This document shows, piece by piece, positions 8,483-16,869 of a stretch of DNA of 64,000 nt. The translations under genes were made by a program, and so were the position numbers. Numbering within the stretch: the stretch's first letter is position 1; each line of letters starts with the position of its first letter. Source of the stretch: Nocardiopsis sp. ATB16-24 (GTDB lineage: Bacteria; Actinomycetota; Actinomycetes; Streptosporangiales; Streptosporangiaceae); contig NZ_JASCXJ010000013.1 of NCBI RefSeq assembly GCF_030271535.1, positions 62,001 through 126,000 on the forward strand. The letters are read 5' to 3'. The notes under the pieces are model-generated. The model did no database searches and had not been told where the DNA came from. It saw only the letters and a list, made by a program, of their open reading frames with translations.

Positions 8483-9364
8483 CTACTCGGGGGAACAGGA
8501 GCACGTCTGCAAGGCGTTCTCACTCCCCTGCTCGACGGAATCGGCCGACTCGACCGGCTTGCTCGGCTCGGCGGAGTCACGCTCCCGGAGCAGCGCGTCC
8601 AGACGCTCGACCTGCTGTCCCAGCTCCGCCAACCTCCTCATGACCGCCTGGTGCTGGACCTCTTCGAGCTCTTGGTCCTCGGCCCAGCGACTGGCGCTGA
8701 CCTCCTGCTCCAACGCGGTCACGATCACGCCGATGACCAGGTTCAGCATGATGAAGGCCGTCAGCACGATGTACAGCACGAAGAACGTCCAGCCCAACGG
8801 GTGGTGCTCCAGTACCGCGTCCGAGACGTCCGGCCAGTTCTCCGTGGTCATCAGCAGGAACATCGTGTACAGGGACGTTCCCAGGTTGCCGAAGAACTCC
8901 GGCACGTCCTCGCCGAACAGCTGTTGGGCGATGATCGCGGAGGCGTAGATGACCACCAGGAGCAGCCCGATCACCGTGCCCATCCCCGGCACCGCTTTGA
9001 ACAGGGCCGTGATGATCTGGCGCATCTGCGGTATCGCGGTGATCACACGGAAGATCCTGAGCACCCGCAGGATGCGCAGAACCGCGAAGGGCCCGACGGC
9101 AGGGATGAGGGATATGGCGACCACGAAGAGGTCGAACCAGTTCCACGACTCCCGAAAGAAGCTCCATCGCCAGGCGTAGAGCTTGAGGGTCATCTCGATG
9201 ACGAAGATCCCGATGACGACGCGTTCGGCGATAAGCAAATACGGAAGGGCGGAACCTCCGTAAGTAGCCCAACCCAAAATCACGGCGTTGGCCAGGATCA
9301 CGAGGAACATCGTGTTGGAGAACCATCGGCTCTCGACCACTTGTGTGACCTGGTCACGCCTCAA
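8483..9364 (-). CDS. Bacterial voltage-gated sodium-channel-like ion transporter
   Basis: A 293-residue single-domain six-helix channel of the NaChBac/NavAb type, expected to assemble as a tetramer in the inner membrane. Helix S4 has arginines every third residue (R97, R100, R103, R106) in VLRILRVLRIFRV. S5 (130-150), a pore loop and S6 (ILTAFIMLNLVIGVIVTAL) follow. The pore motif is TTENWPD, with Glu175 and Trp177 in the places of the Glu and Trp of the TLESW filter of characterised NaV channels. The cytosolic tail is a charged heptad-like helix, as in NaV coiled-coil bundles. I prefer the TTG start, which has GGAGG at 8-nt spacing; a GTG six bases upstream overlaps that site. Confidence 0.88.
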   Translation of the reverse strand: MRRDQVTQVVESRWFSNTMFLVILANAVILGWATYGGSALPYLLIAERVVIGIFVIEMTLKLYAWRWSFFRESWNWFDLFVVAISLIPAVGPFAVLRILRVLRIFRVITAIPQMRQIITALFKAVPGMGTVIGLLLVVIYASAIIAQQLFGEDVPEFFGNLGTSLYTMFLLMTTENWPDVSDAVLEHHPLGWTFFVLYIVLTAFIMLNLVIGVIVTALEQEVSASRWAEDQELEEVQHQAVMRRLAELGQQVERLDALLRERDSAEPSKPVESADSVEQGSENALQTCSCSPE

Positions 9365-9696
9365 TTCCACTTCCTCCTCCGCAAGCGCTATCCCACCTCC
9401 GATTCGGGCATGAAGCAACCGAATATATCGGAGCGGACTTCTCTGCTTCCAGGCGCATCCGCCCGACGTCGAACACGTCCACTCTCCCACGCGCGCCTGG
9501 AGAAGATCCGCGAAGGGTGGGCCTCGTGTGCCGGTCGGCGTGCCGGTCCAGGGGTACGGAAGGCGTGTCGGCCGCTGGTATGTTCGCTGCTGGCCACAGC
9601 GGGAAGACCGGCGCTTCGGGATGCCCGAACCGTCGACAGCACCAACGCCAGTGCCCCTGATCCCCACCACCCCCGACCCCCGACGTAGGAAGAGAC
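9365..9696. promoter_or_regulatory. Divergent promoter region, channel gene / thymidine kinase
   Basis: This 332-bp stretch separates two divergent genes. It contains an AT-rich palindrome CCGAATATATCGG near 9418-9430 that could hold a -10 element or an operator. No gene is supported. Confidence 0.45.
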
Positions 9697-10248
9697 ATGG
9701 CGGAGCTGAAGTACTTCACCGGGGCGATGAACTCGGGCAAGAGCACCATGGCCCTACAGGAGCATCACTCACGTGGCGGGGAGGGCGTCCTCTACACCCG
9801 ACAGGACCGCGCGGGCGAGGGGATCATCTCGTCCCGTCTGGGGTTGAAGGCACCGGCTGTCGAGATCACCGACGGACTGGACCTGTACGACGACATAGCC
9901 GCCCGTAAGGCCCCCTACGCCATCTGCGACGAGGCCCAGTTCCTGTCGGCCAAGCAGGTGGGCCAGCTCGCGGGCGTGGTGGACGGGATGAAGATCGATG
10001 TGTACTGCTACGGGATCCTGACCGACTTCCAGGGCAAGCTCTTCCCTGGCTCACAGCGCCTGGTGGAACTGGCCGACAAGATCGAGGTGCTCCCGGTGTC
10101 CGCCCGTTGCTGGTGCGGCGGCAGGGCCACGCACAACGCCCGGGTGGTGGATGGAGTCATGGTCTACGAGGGGGAGCAGGTGCACATCGGAGGGAACGAG
10201 TCGTACGCGACGCTGTGTCGCCATCACTTCATGGCCGGGGTGGCCTGA
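9697..10248 (+). CDS. tdk: Thymidine kinase (type II)
   Basis: Thymidine kinase phosphorylates thymidine with ATP in the dTTP salvage pathway. The 183 residues match the type II (TK1-like) family in length. The P-loop is TGAMNSGKST (Lys15), the catalytic Glu79 lies in ICDEAQF, the lasso region follows, and the structural zinc site is made by CWC, then C and H of LCRHH. The start ATG follows a GGAAG. Many actinomycetes lack tdk, so its presence is a useful taxonomic clue. A hairpin closes the gene before the AT-rich neighbour. Confidence 0.95.
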   Translation: MAELKYFTGAMNSGKSTMALQEHHSRGGEGVLYTRQDRAGEGIISSRLGLKAPAVEITDGLDLYDDIAARKAPYAICDEAQFLSAKQVGQLAGVVDGMKIDVYCYGILTDFQGKLFPGSQRLVELADKIEVLPVSARCWCGGRATHNARVVDGVMVYEGEQVHIGGNESYATLCRHHFMAGVA

Positions 10249-10269
10249 AAAATCAGAAAGAAAACCCTT

Positions 10270-10311
10270 GGCCTATAATGAAAATAGGCCCATTCCTATT
10301 TAGCTAGGAAT
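10270..10311. terminator. Two adjacent AT-rich hairpins after tdk
   Basis: GGCCTAT/ATAGGCC (10270-10290) is followed by ATTCCTA/TAGGAAT (10292-10311). They lie between tdk and the convergent membrane-protein gene; the second overlaps the latter's stop codon. Confidence 0.6.
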
Positions 10312-11058
10312 CATATTCTGCAAGGCCAAATCAAGATGGTTTTCAAATTTCACTAATTCATTCCTGAAATGAGCCGGGGAGTTGCCATCTCTTGAACTCA
10401 TCGAGAACTCAAGAACAGCACTTCTTTTTCTAGTCACCACCACATAATCCGCCCCTCCATCCGCACCAGCGGAGTAGAAGAAGTAAGCCTGATCCAAAAA
10501 ATCAAGATCCCCACTTTCCTGAGAACTGCCTAAGTAAGATTCAGCACCTTCCCTCCACTTCTCCAAGTCATCCTGAGAAATTTCGTCTCGATCACCCTTT
10601 GGAGAAAAAATGATCGCCCGGTAAGAAAAGCGAAACTCCCAGGGTGCACTAGTAGAGGCGTCAGGATGGAGAACACCGGAACATTCGTCGGAGCGAACCA
10701 AGTTTTCCTGACTTGGCTCGCCTCCTTCGATGGAAGTATCTACAGGACCTTCACCTTTATCATGAAGTAAAAGATTTACACCGGATATCGCAGGAAGAGA
10801 AATCTCACAGAGATCAAATTTATCAGAAACAAACTCATCTCGCGGAGATGTTGTCTGCGCTGCTCCCGCTACAGAGCCGACCTCATCATTCCCGGAATCA
10901 CTGAAACCTGAAGAAAGAGTAGACAGAAAACTTCCTAGGATTACGACAACGATTCCGAAGGTCCCAAAGGCTGCCAACGTCCCGCAACCGAAGACCGCTG
11001 CGGCGGCCTTCCACCCGTGCAGCCCCTGCTTCCTGGGTGGTGCCTTCTCCTCAGCCAC
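10300..11058 (-). CDS. AT-rich membrane-anchored protein at the end of the secretion gene run
   Basis: I do not recognise this 252-residue protein. One membrane helix (residues about 17-45, AAAVFGCGTLAAFGTFGIVVVIL) follows a basic start, then about 200 residues lie outside, with two cysteines that could pair (LCEIS and DECSG). The GTG start overlaps the stop of the wall hydrolase gene by 8 nt, so it is translationally coupled to the type IV secretion-like genes. Only the first 100 bp are GC-rich; the rest is clearly AT-richer than anything nearby and has two TTA leucine codons (residues 97 and 176), rare in this group. This composition suggests acquisition or replacement of the gene body. Confidence 0.75.
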   Translation of the reverse strand: MAEEKAPPRKQGLHGWKAAAAVFGCGTLAAFGTFGIVVVILGSFLSTLSSGFSDSGNDEVGSVAGAAQTTSPRDEFVSDKFDLCEISLPAISGVNLLLHDKGEGPVDTSIEGGEPSQENLVRSDECSGVLHPDASTSAPWEFRFSYRAIIFSPKGDRDEISQDDLEKWREGAESYLGSSQESGDLDFLDQAYFFYSAGADGGADYVVVTRKRSAVLEFSMSSRDGNSPAHFRNELVKFENHLDLALQNMIPS

Positions 11059-12232
11059 GGCTGTCCTGCGCCTCCAACTGGGCCTTCACGTCCGGATGCT
11101 CAAGCGGGCGGGTGAAACCGACGATGTTCGCCCGATTGGGGTCATCGTACTCGCGCACCGCGATCGGTCCACAGTTGGTGCACCAGGCCTCGACCATCAG
11201 CCCGTCACCGATCACCATCGCCATATGCCCAGGCCCTGGGGGTTCTCCGGCCCGGGTCACATCGAAGAACACCAGGTCACCGGGTTGTTCTTCTCCCATA
11301 GGGATCTCAGGACCGAAGTTCCACTGGTCCTGGGAAATTCTCGGAATGGCGACACCGATGCTCTCGTAGGCCTTGTGCGTCAGGCCTGAACAGTCGAAAC
11401 CGTCAGGGCCGGTCCCGCCCCAGATGTACGGCTTTCCACGCTGGGCCAGAGCCCAATCGACCACAGCCTGGGTGAGTTCGTCAGGAGCCCGTCCGATCGG
11501 TGCGCCCTCGGCGTCGAGCTGACACAGGACAGCGGTCCGGATGGAACCCGAGGTGTCGAAGTCCCCCTCCGCGTACTGCTCCGCCCACTCCAGGACGTCG
11601 TCCACGTACCACCAGGCGTGGTTGTAACCGAAGATCGCCTGCCGAACGTCGTCCTCCAGGCCATGGGCGAGAAGATAGTCGGCGGCGGCGGGAATCGCGT
11701 CGGCCGGGTCGTAGACATTGACGATCCCATCGCCGTTACCGTCGACCCCGTACCCGTTCTCCGGCCGTTCCTCCACTGCCTGAATCGGTTCGCCACCCCA
11801 ACTGTTCCCCGCCGCGGAGCCGTCCAGAGCGCCGAACTGCATCGGCCCGGCCGCACCCCAGTCGTTGTGACCTTCGGTGATCCCCGGCCCGTCCCAGCGC
11901 CCGTGATGGGATTCCACCTGACCGATACCGGCCAGGATGTTCCAGGGCACTCCCCTGTCCTCCCCCGCCTCGATGTACAACTCCAGGTAGTTCTCCGGGA
12001 TGGAGTCCATCGCGTAGCCGCTCGCGTCCGGCTGTTCTGCGTCCGCGTTGGGGGAGCAGACCAGTCCGTTGGCGACCAGAGACCCGATCTGCTGAGTGGT
12101 GTTGGTGATCAACGGGACGATGAACAACGCGGCCATGACCATCAGCGAGACCGCGATGGTGACGGCCGCACCGACCCAGAGGCCGGCCGCGCCCCGGTCG
12201 GAAGAAGAGGTGGGGACGAAGCGGGAGATCAA
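11051..12232 (-). CDS. Lytic transglycosylase / NlpC-P60 wall hydrolase (VirB1/CwlT-like)
   Basis: A 393-residue bifunctional cell-wall hydrolase. One N-terminal membrane helix (residues 18-42) is followed by an SLT domain with likely catalytic Glu107 in IGQVESHHGRW, a DGNGDG calcium-type loop (164-169) before DPADAI, and a C-terminal NlpC/P60 domain with Cys281 (FDCSGL) and His336 (GPGHMAMV). The glycosidase plus peptidase arrangement is that of CwlT of ICEBs1 and TcpG/TcpI-type proteins, which open peptidoglycan for a conjugation channel. The start is TTG, preceded by GAGGAG in the tail of the upstream gene 5 bp away. Confidence 0.9.
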   Translation of the reverse strand: MISRFVPTSSSDRGAAGLWVGAAVTIAVSLMVMAALFIVPLITNTTQQIGSLVANGLVCSPNADAEQPDASGYAMDSIPENYLELYIEAGEDRGVPWNILAGIGQVESHHGRWDGPGITEGHNDWGAAGPMQFGALDGSAAGNSWGGEPIQAVEERPENGYGVDGNGDGIVNVYDPADAIPAAADYLLAHGLEDDVRQAIFGYNHAWWYVDDVLEWAEQYAEGDFDTSGSIRTAVLCQLDAEGAPIGRAPDELTQAVVDWALAQRGKPYIWGGTGPDGFDCSGLTHKAYESIGVAIPRISQDQWNFGPEIPMGEEQPGDLVFFDVTRAGEPPGPGHMAMVIGDGLMVEAWCTNCGPIAVREYDDPNRANIVGFTRPLEHPDVKAQLEAQDSRG

Positions 12233-12237
12233 CGGAG

Positions 12238-12915
12238 CTACTCCTCCCCGAACTGTCCGGCATCGGCGGGCTGGAAGTCGAAGACCCTCCAGGAACCACC
12301 ACCACGCACGACGGTGATGGCGAACTCTCCGAGTTCCTCGTCGAACTCCGCGTTCCCGGTTTCGGTGATGGACTGCGCGGTCACGACGAAGGTGATCGAG
12401 TCGCTTCCGAAGGTGCGCACCGAGTCGACCTCGGCGCGCCCTTCGGCCACGGCTTCGGCTTCCGACATCTCGGCCCAGAAGGCACCGACCCTGCTCGTCT
12501 CGGACAGCACCGCCGCGAACTCGGTGGTGGCGAGGGCCTCCATCGAGGCGTAGTAGGTCTCAGGGGATTCGGTGTAGTCGATGGTTCCGTAGGCCTCGGC
12601 GAAGGCACGCGCCGTCACCCCGGCGTCCTGCAACTCTTCCTCGGAGAAGGGGAACCAGTCGAGAACGTCGACGTCCTCGTCAGCGGTCGTCGGGATCGGG
12701 CTCGGTTCGACCGTCGACAGTGCGCTTGGACCTCCGGAGTCCTCCGTTTCCGCCTGCTGGTCCTGCGAGGTCTCCTGAGAAGCGGCGTCGAGGTCGTCCG
12801 CTTCCGTTCCGCCGCCGAACCCTCCGAAACTCAGGTACAGCCCGAACGCGACCAGCACGAAGATCAGTCCGATGAAGACCGCCCGTTGGGCGCGTTCGGG
12901 GAGAGGGTTGGGCAT
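12238..12915 (-). CDS. Membrane-anchored NTF2-like protein of the secretion locus
   Basis: A 225-residue protein with a short cytosolic start, one membrane helix (residues about 12-31), an acidic Ser/Thr/Gln-rich linker to about residue 85, and a compact domain ending in ITVVRGGGSWRVFDFQP. That ending resembles the last strands of NTF2-like/VirB8-like folds. I infer a periplasm-side scaffold of the secretion apparatus; the position between the VirB6-like and wall hydrolase genes is where ICEBs1-type elements carry small accessory proteins. ATG start with AAAGG upstream. It is spaced 19 bp and 5 bp from its neighbours, clearly an operon. Confidence 0.7.
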   Translation of the reverse strand: MPNPLPERAQRAVFIGLIFVLVAFGLYLSFGGFGGGTEADDLDAASQETSQDQQAETEDSGGPSALSTVEPSPIPTTADEDVDVLDWFPFSEEELQDAGVTARAFAEAYGTIDYTESPETYYASMEALATTEFAAVLSETSRVGAFWAEMSEAEAVAEGRAEVDSVRTFGSDSITFVVTAQSITETGNAEFDEELGEFAITVVRGGGSWRVFDFQPADAGQFGEE

Positions 12916-12934
12916 CGGTCGGGGCCTTTGTTCG

Positions 12935-15283
12935 TCAGTCGTCGTTCAACCAGAAGGGGACGTCGCGTTTCCGGTCCCTGGTGGCGGAACCGCTCTCACC
13001 CCAGAAGGGTGTGATGGGGGCGTTGTCCTTGCGCTTGCCAGAACCGGTCAGCCAGCCGCCGTCGCCATCCCCTCGGCCGCGACTTTCACCGGAGGGAGCG
13101 GGACGGACCTGACGTTGAGGAGCGGGGCGCTCGCGCCTTTCCCGAGGACTGCCCCAGCGCGAACCTCGAGCATTGGGGTTGCCCCGCGCCGGGGTGTCCT
13201 CGCGTCCGCCGAAGATGCCGCGTCCCGTGCTCGGGTCGGGCCGCTCGGAGGCGACCGCTCGGCTCGCACCCGCGGCGGGGGCGCTACCACCGAACACCGA
13301 TCCACCGCCGCCGCCACCGTCTTCACGCCGTTCAGAGCCACCACGGCTTCCCGAGCCGGTGCCGAAGACAGAGGCCCAGCCGCTGTCCCCGGTGCCCGTA
13401 TAACCACCGCTCGGGCGGGGCGGGATGGACCCCGTGCCCTCTCGGCTGCCGGACAGGCTCGGCGCCTGGTCACCGCTACGGGTGGGTGCTCCACCGCTGC
13501 GGGGGCCTCCGTCGCCGGCGGGACCGCTCCTGGCGACGTTGAGCGGGGGCGCGGATTTCTCCCGCACCCTGCCGTAGCCGGCGGTGCCGCGCACACGTGC
13601 GCCCTCCTCGCGTACGGGACTGCCGTCCGGGGCCGCTTCCTCCCCGGGACCGGCGGTGTCGACTCCGGAGGCCGGCACTCCTCCCCCACCGGCGGGAATC
13701 CCGGCGGCCACCCCGGCGATCTGCGGACCACGTCGAAGCCCCCAGGCCTGGGCCTTGAGGTTGGCGACCGGAGGAAGAACGAGCGCACTCTTGCTGAGAG
13801 CCTGGCTCTGGGCCGCGTCGCTGACGATGCGCGAGGTGAAGGTGTTGGCGTTGACGGAGGAGAAGAGATAGGCGAACGGCTTGCGGTAGACGAACAGGGC
13901 CACGGTGAAGAGGGCCAACAGGATCATCTGGAGTCCCCAACCGAGGCTGGTGGACATGACCATGCCGTAGCACATGACCAGCAGGGAGATCAGGAGCACG
14001 ACGAAGATCTGTTTGAGCAGGAACCCGACCATCAGCTCGACCCAGCGCAACAGAACCATTCGCCCGTAGCCGGGGTGGATGCCGATGAGCAGGAAGATCG
14101 GTGCGAGAAGGAAGAGAAGCAGGAACGCGATCTTCAGGACGATGAGCGCCACCGACCCCGCGAGGATCAGACCACCGGAGAAAATCGAGGCGAAGAGCGC
14201 GAGCGTGGCTACTCCGAGGCGACTCCCCTGATCCTGTCCTGAGAAAAGCGGATAGACACTGGGGTAGTACTCCTGTACGTCAGCCGCGATGGCCTCATAA
14301 GCCTCTTGTTTCTCAGTGACAAGAGCATTCGCATCGATGTCCTCGTCAGCGATCTGCTGTTGCTCAATTCGGCTGATCCCTTGTGCAGCTATGAGATCCG
14401 TTGCGTGAAACGAAGCGGCTACTTCTCCCACATCGCCGTTACCGAACTGGCCGGCGACCCAGGGCTGACACACCAGGCTCGACCACAGCATGTCCGCGTT
14501 GCGCCTGACCTGGAAGTCCGCCTCCGACTCCCAGTCCGCCCGTTCCGGGGCGTCCGCCCCTGGCGGACAGGTACCGGACCCTCCCCCGTAGGGGATCTGG
14601 CCGACGGCACTGGTCACCAGTTGACTGCCCGAGTTCACCAGGCTGCCGGCCATACCCATGATCTGCGCCGGGTTGACCATGATCCACAGGCCCAAGGCCG
14701 TGGCTGCGACCATCCAGACACTGGATTCGAGGGTGAGCGTCATCCGCTTGCGGATCAGTCCGAACCAACCCAGCCACAACGCTCCGAGGATCACCACGGT
14801 CGGGATCAACGGCCGCCAGATCCCCTCTCTGAGCGTGACCACGACACTTTCGACCATGTCGTTGAAGCTGGCGAGAAGTCCGTCGGAGGTGGCGGCCTGA
14901 TAAACGGTGATCGTCGACTGGTTGATGGTCTTGGAAAGGTCCCAGGCGGTGTTGGCGAGAGTGGCCTGCGCACCGTTACTGATCCCGTCGATACAGGATT
15001 CGGTGATCATGTGCCATTGCTGGCCCGCGGTGCCGTACTGGCCGTACATACTCGCGTCGGGCGGTAGTCCGTCCGGTGATCCTTCGATGGAGGACTGCGA
15101 CTGCGGCGGCACCAACAGTCCGTCCGAACCGCTTCCCGCCGATTCGGGTAGCGGTGCGGGCTCTCCGGGGCACAGTGGATTGGCCTGTGCGCCGCTCAGT
15201 GGAAGCACGAGGAAGCCCGCGAGTAGCAGGAACGTCATCAACATGCGTCGCCATCCGCGCCGTCGGACGTGCTGATGCGTCAT
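12935..15283 (-). CDS. VirB6/TcpH-like polytopic membrane protein
   Basis: A 782-residue protein with a signal peptide (residues 1-34, basic start then a long Leu-rich core ending GAQA), an extracytoplasmic segment, two helices near residues 155-215, an exported loop of about 180 residues, then four to five helices near residues 395-540 (including FLLLFLLAPIFLLIGIHPG) and a Gly/Pro/Arg-rich disordered tail of about 230 residues. The topology and the hydrophobic core fit the VirB6/TrbL/ConG channel family. I chose the ATG with AGGAG 7 nt upstream; the open frame extends further but lacks a ribosome site. It starts the downstream half of the secretion gene run. Confidence 0.82.
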   Translation of the reverse strand: MTHQHVRRRGWRRMLMTFLLLAGFLVLPLSGAQANPLCPGEPAPLPESAGSGSDGLLVPPQSQSSIEGSPDGLPPDASMYGQYGTAGQQWHMITESCIDGISNGAQATLANTAWDLSKTINQSTITVYQAATSDGLLASFNDMVESVVVTLREGIWRPLIPTVVILGALWLGWFGLIRKRMTLTLESSVWMVAATALGLWIMVNPAQIMGMAGSLVNSGSQLVTSAVGQIPYGGGSGTCPPGADAPERADWESEADFQVRRNADMLWSSLVCQPWVAGQFGNGDVGEVAASFHATDLIAAQGISRIEQQQIADEDIDANALVTEKQEAYEAIAADVQEYYPSVYPLFSGQDQGSRLGVATLALFASIFSGGLILAGSVALIVLKIAFLLLFLLAPIFLLIGIHPGYGRMVLLRWVELMVGFLLKQIFVVLLISLLVMCYGMVMSTSLGWGLQMILLALFTVALFVYRKPFAYLFSSVNANTFTSRIVSDAAQSQALSKSALVLPPVANLKAQAWGLRRGPQIAGVAAGIPAGGGGVPASGVDTAGPGEEAAPDGSPVREEGARVRGTAGYGRVREKSAPPLNVARSGPAGDGGPRSGGAPTRSGDQAPSLSGSREGTGSIPPRPSGGYTGTGDSGWASVFGTGSGSRGGSERREDGGGGGGSVFGGSAPAAGASRAVASERPDPSTGRGIFGGREDTPARGNPNARGSRWGSPRERRERPAPQRQVRPAPSGESRGRGDGDGGWLTGSGKRKDNAPITPFWGESGSATRDRKRDVPFWLNDD

Positions 15284-15863
15284 CTGCTGGCTCCTGCGTC
15301 GTGGTCCGGCCTGGACGTCCCCAGACACCGGGCCCCGCGGATCCCGCACACCGTCCGCGCGCACGCCGCACGCGGCCGAGCGCGACCGCAAGGCCCCCGC
15401 ATGTCTTTACCCCATCCTCCATGGTGCGTCATCACCCGTTGGGGGGATGGGTGCAACGCGTCGAGTTTCCCGCTTCGGGGCCTGCACTCGACCAGAACCA
15501 GGGGGACAAACCCGACTCCGATCAATGTTTGTGCAGGTAGTAGGCACGAGTGGCCTTCCGAAACACCCAAAAACCGCAAGGCCACAATTTAGTACCCACC
15601 CTTGCACTATGAGGGGCGTCACACTCAGTTTTACTCACAAAGAGGACGTTACGCCACCATTCGGGCTGGCACTCAGTACCACTATCGCCTTCGGTGGAAT
15701 CCCGAGTCCCCATTGACGTAGGGCCGAAACCCGACGTAGGACCCGGGTTTCCTCACCCCTGCCCCTGGTGTCCCCGCCGTATCCCGGACCCGAGAAGGCC
15801 GAATGCCAACCTTTCCAGAGGGAAGGAACACATCGCCACGTCCACGACCGAAGGCGCAAGCCC
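15284..15863. other. 580-bp intergenic region between divergent genes
   Basis: No gene is supported. The part from 15510 to 15720 is AT-richer and probably holds the promoter for the VirB6-like operon. An inverted repeat GTGGCCTT/AAGGCCAC with a 20-nt spacer lies at 15550-15585. Confidence 0.45.
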
Positions 15864-16382
15864 ATGGCCATTCCGCCCACACCACCCACTCCGCCGCCCG
15901 CCTCGGCCCGGGACGATCGTCAGGGGCCGTCCGGCGGGAGCATGGCCGCGCTCATCATCACCGCCGTCCTGCACGCGCTGATCACCGCGGGCACCCTCCT
16001 GCTGGTGGGACTGTTGATGTTGGCCGCCCTGCTGGGCACGGGCACGGCCGGTGCGGTCGGAGCCGTGCTCCTGCTGGGCACGCTGCTCGCCGGCGCCCAC
16101 TGGGCCCTGCTGGAGTGCCTGCGCATGGCCGGTCTGCCGCATCCGGGGTCCACGGCCGCCCTGCTGACGGTGTCGGTGGTCCTCTCCCTGTCCCAGGCGG
16201 CGATCACGCTGTTCGCCTTCGACGCCGGGTCGCTCGCCGTCGCACCGTTCGCCGCCGCCTTCCAGGGCGCCGCCGTCGCCACCGTGCTGGCCGTGAGCCG
16301 GGGACGCGCGCTCGGGTGGGCCTGCGCGGCGGTGGTCGGTGTGGTGCTCGCACACGCTCTACTCGCCCTCACCACGGCCTGA
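15864..16382 (+). CDS. Small polytopic membrane protein
   Basis: A 172-residue protein with a Pro-rich start (about 25 residues) and four to five closely spaced hydrophobic segments filling the rest. I do not recognise the family. A GAAGG lies 10 nt before the ATG. It is encoded on the strand opposite to the secretion genes, between the VirB6-like and VirB4-like genes, together with the kinase gene that follows 487 bp later; whether it belongs to the system is unknown. Confidence 0.65.
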   Translation: MAIPPTPPTPPPASARDDRQGPSGGSMAALIITAVLHALITAGTLLLVGLLMLAALLGTGTAGAVGAVLLLGTLLAGAHWALLECLRMAGLPHPGSTAALLTVSVVLSLSQAAITLFAFDAGSLAVAPFAAAFQGAAVATVLAVSRGRALGWACAAVVGVVLAHALLALTTA

Positions 16383-16869
16383 CGGGACGTCGACGCCGCC
16401 GGACGTCCCCACGCGGTGAGTTCACCGGAACCCGATGTGACCGGCAGGGCGCCACATCACGTGACCGTCCCGGCCCTTCAGGTGACATGGGCGCGAGGAG
16501 GACCGGCGGATGCGTGAGGGGTCCGGGGGGGCCTTCTTCTCGGCGGGCATTCGCGGTGGTCCCCGGTCGGGACGGAGTTGGCCGAGGATGACGGACCCTG
16601 CCGGCAGTGTTGCGGGTGTGTCTCAGGAGGTTCCGTTCTCGGTGCTCCCGAACCCGTGGTCCTCGCTTCCACACCCACGGGCACGACGGTGTCACCCGAC
16701 CGGCCGGTAACCCCTCGATGTCGCAACAGGACAGTACAAAAGCTCCGTAGCAGGGTGTTCCTTGGATAGATTGGCCTGCGCACCGTGCCCCCGTACCCTC
16801 CCCACTCCGGTCCCGCGTGCGCGTGGCCGTGCCTTCCCCCTCTTCCCCCACACGAAGGGACGCGTGCCC
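16383..16869. other. 487-bp intergenic region before the kinase gene
   Basis: No gene is supported. A GATGTG/CACATC repeat near 16434-16460 and a TAGATT hexamer near 16766 are possible control elements of the kinase gene. Confidence 0.4.
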
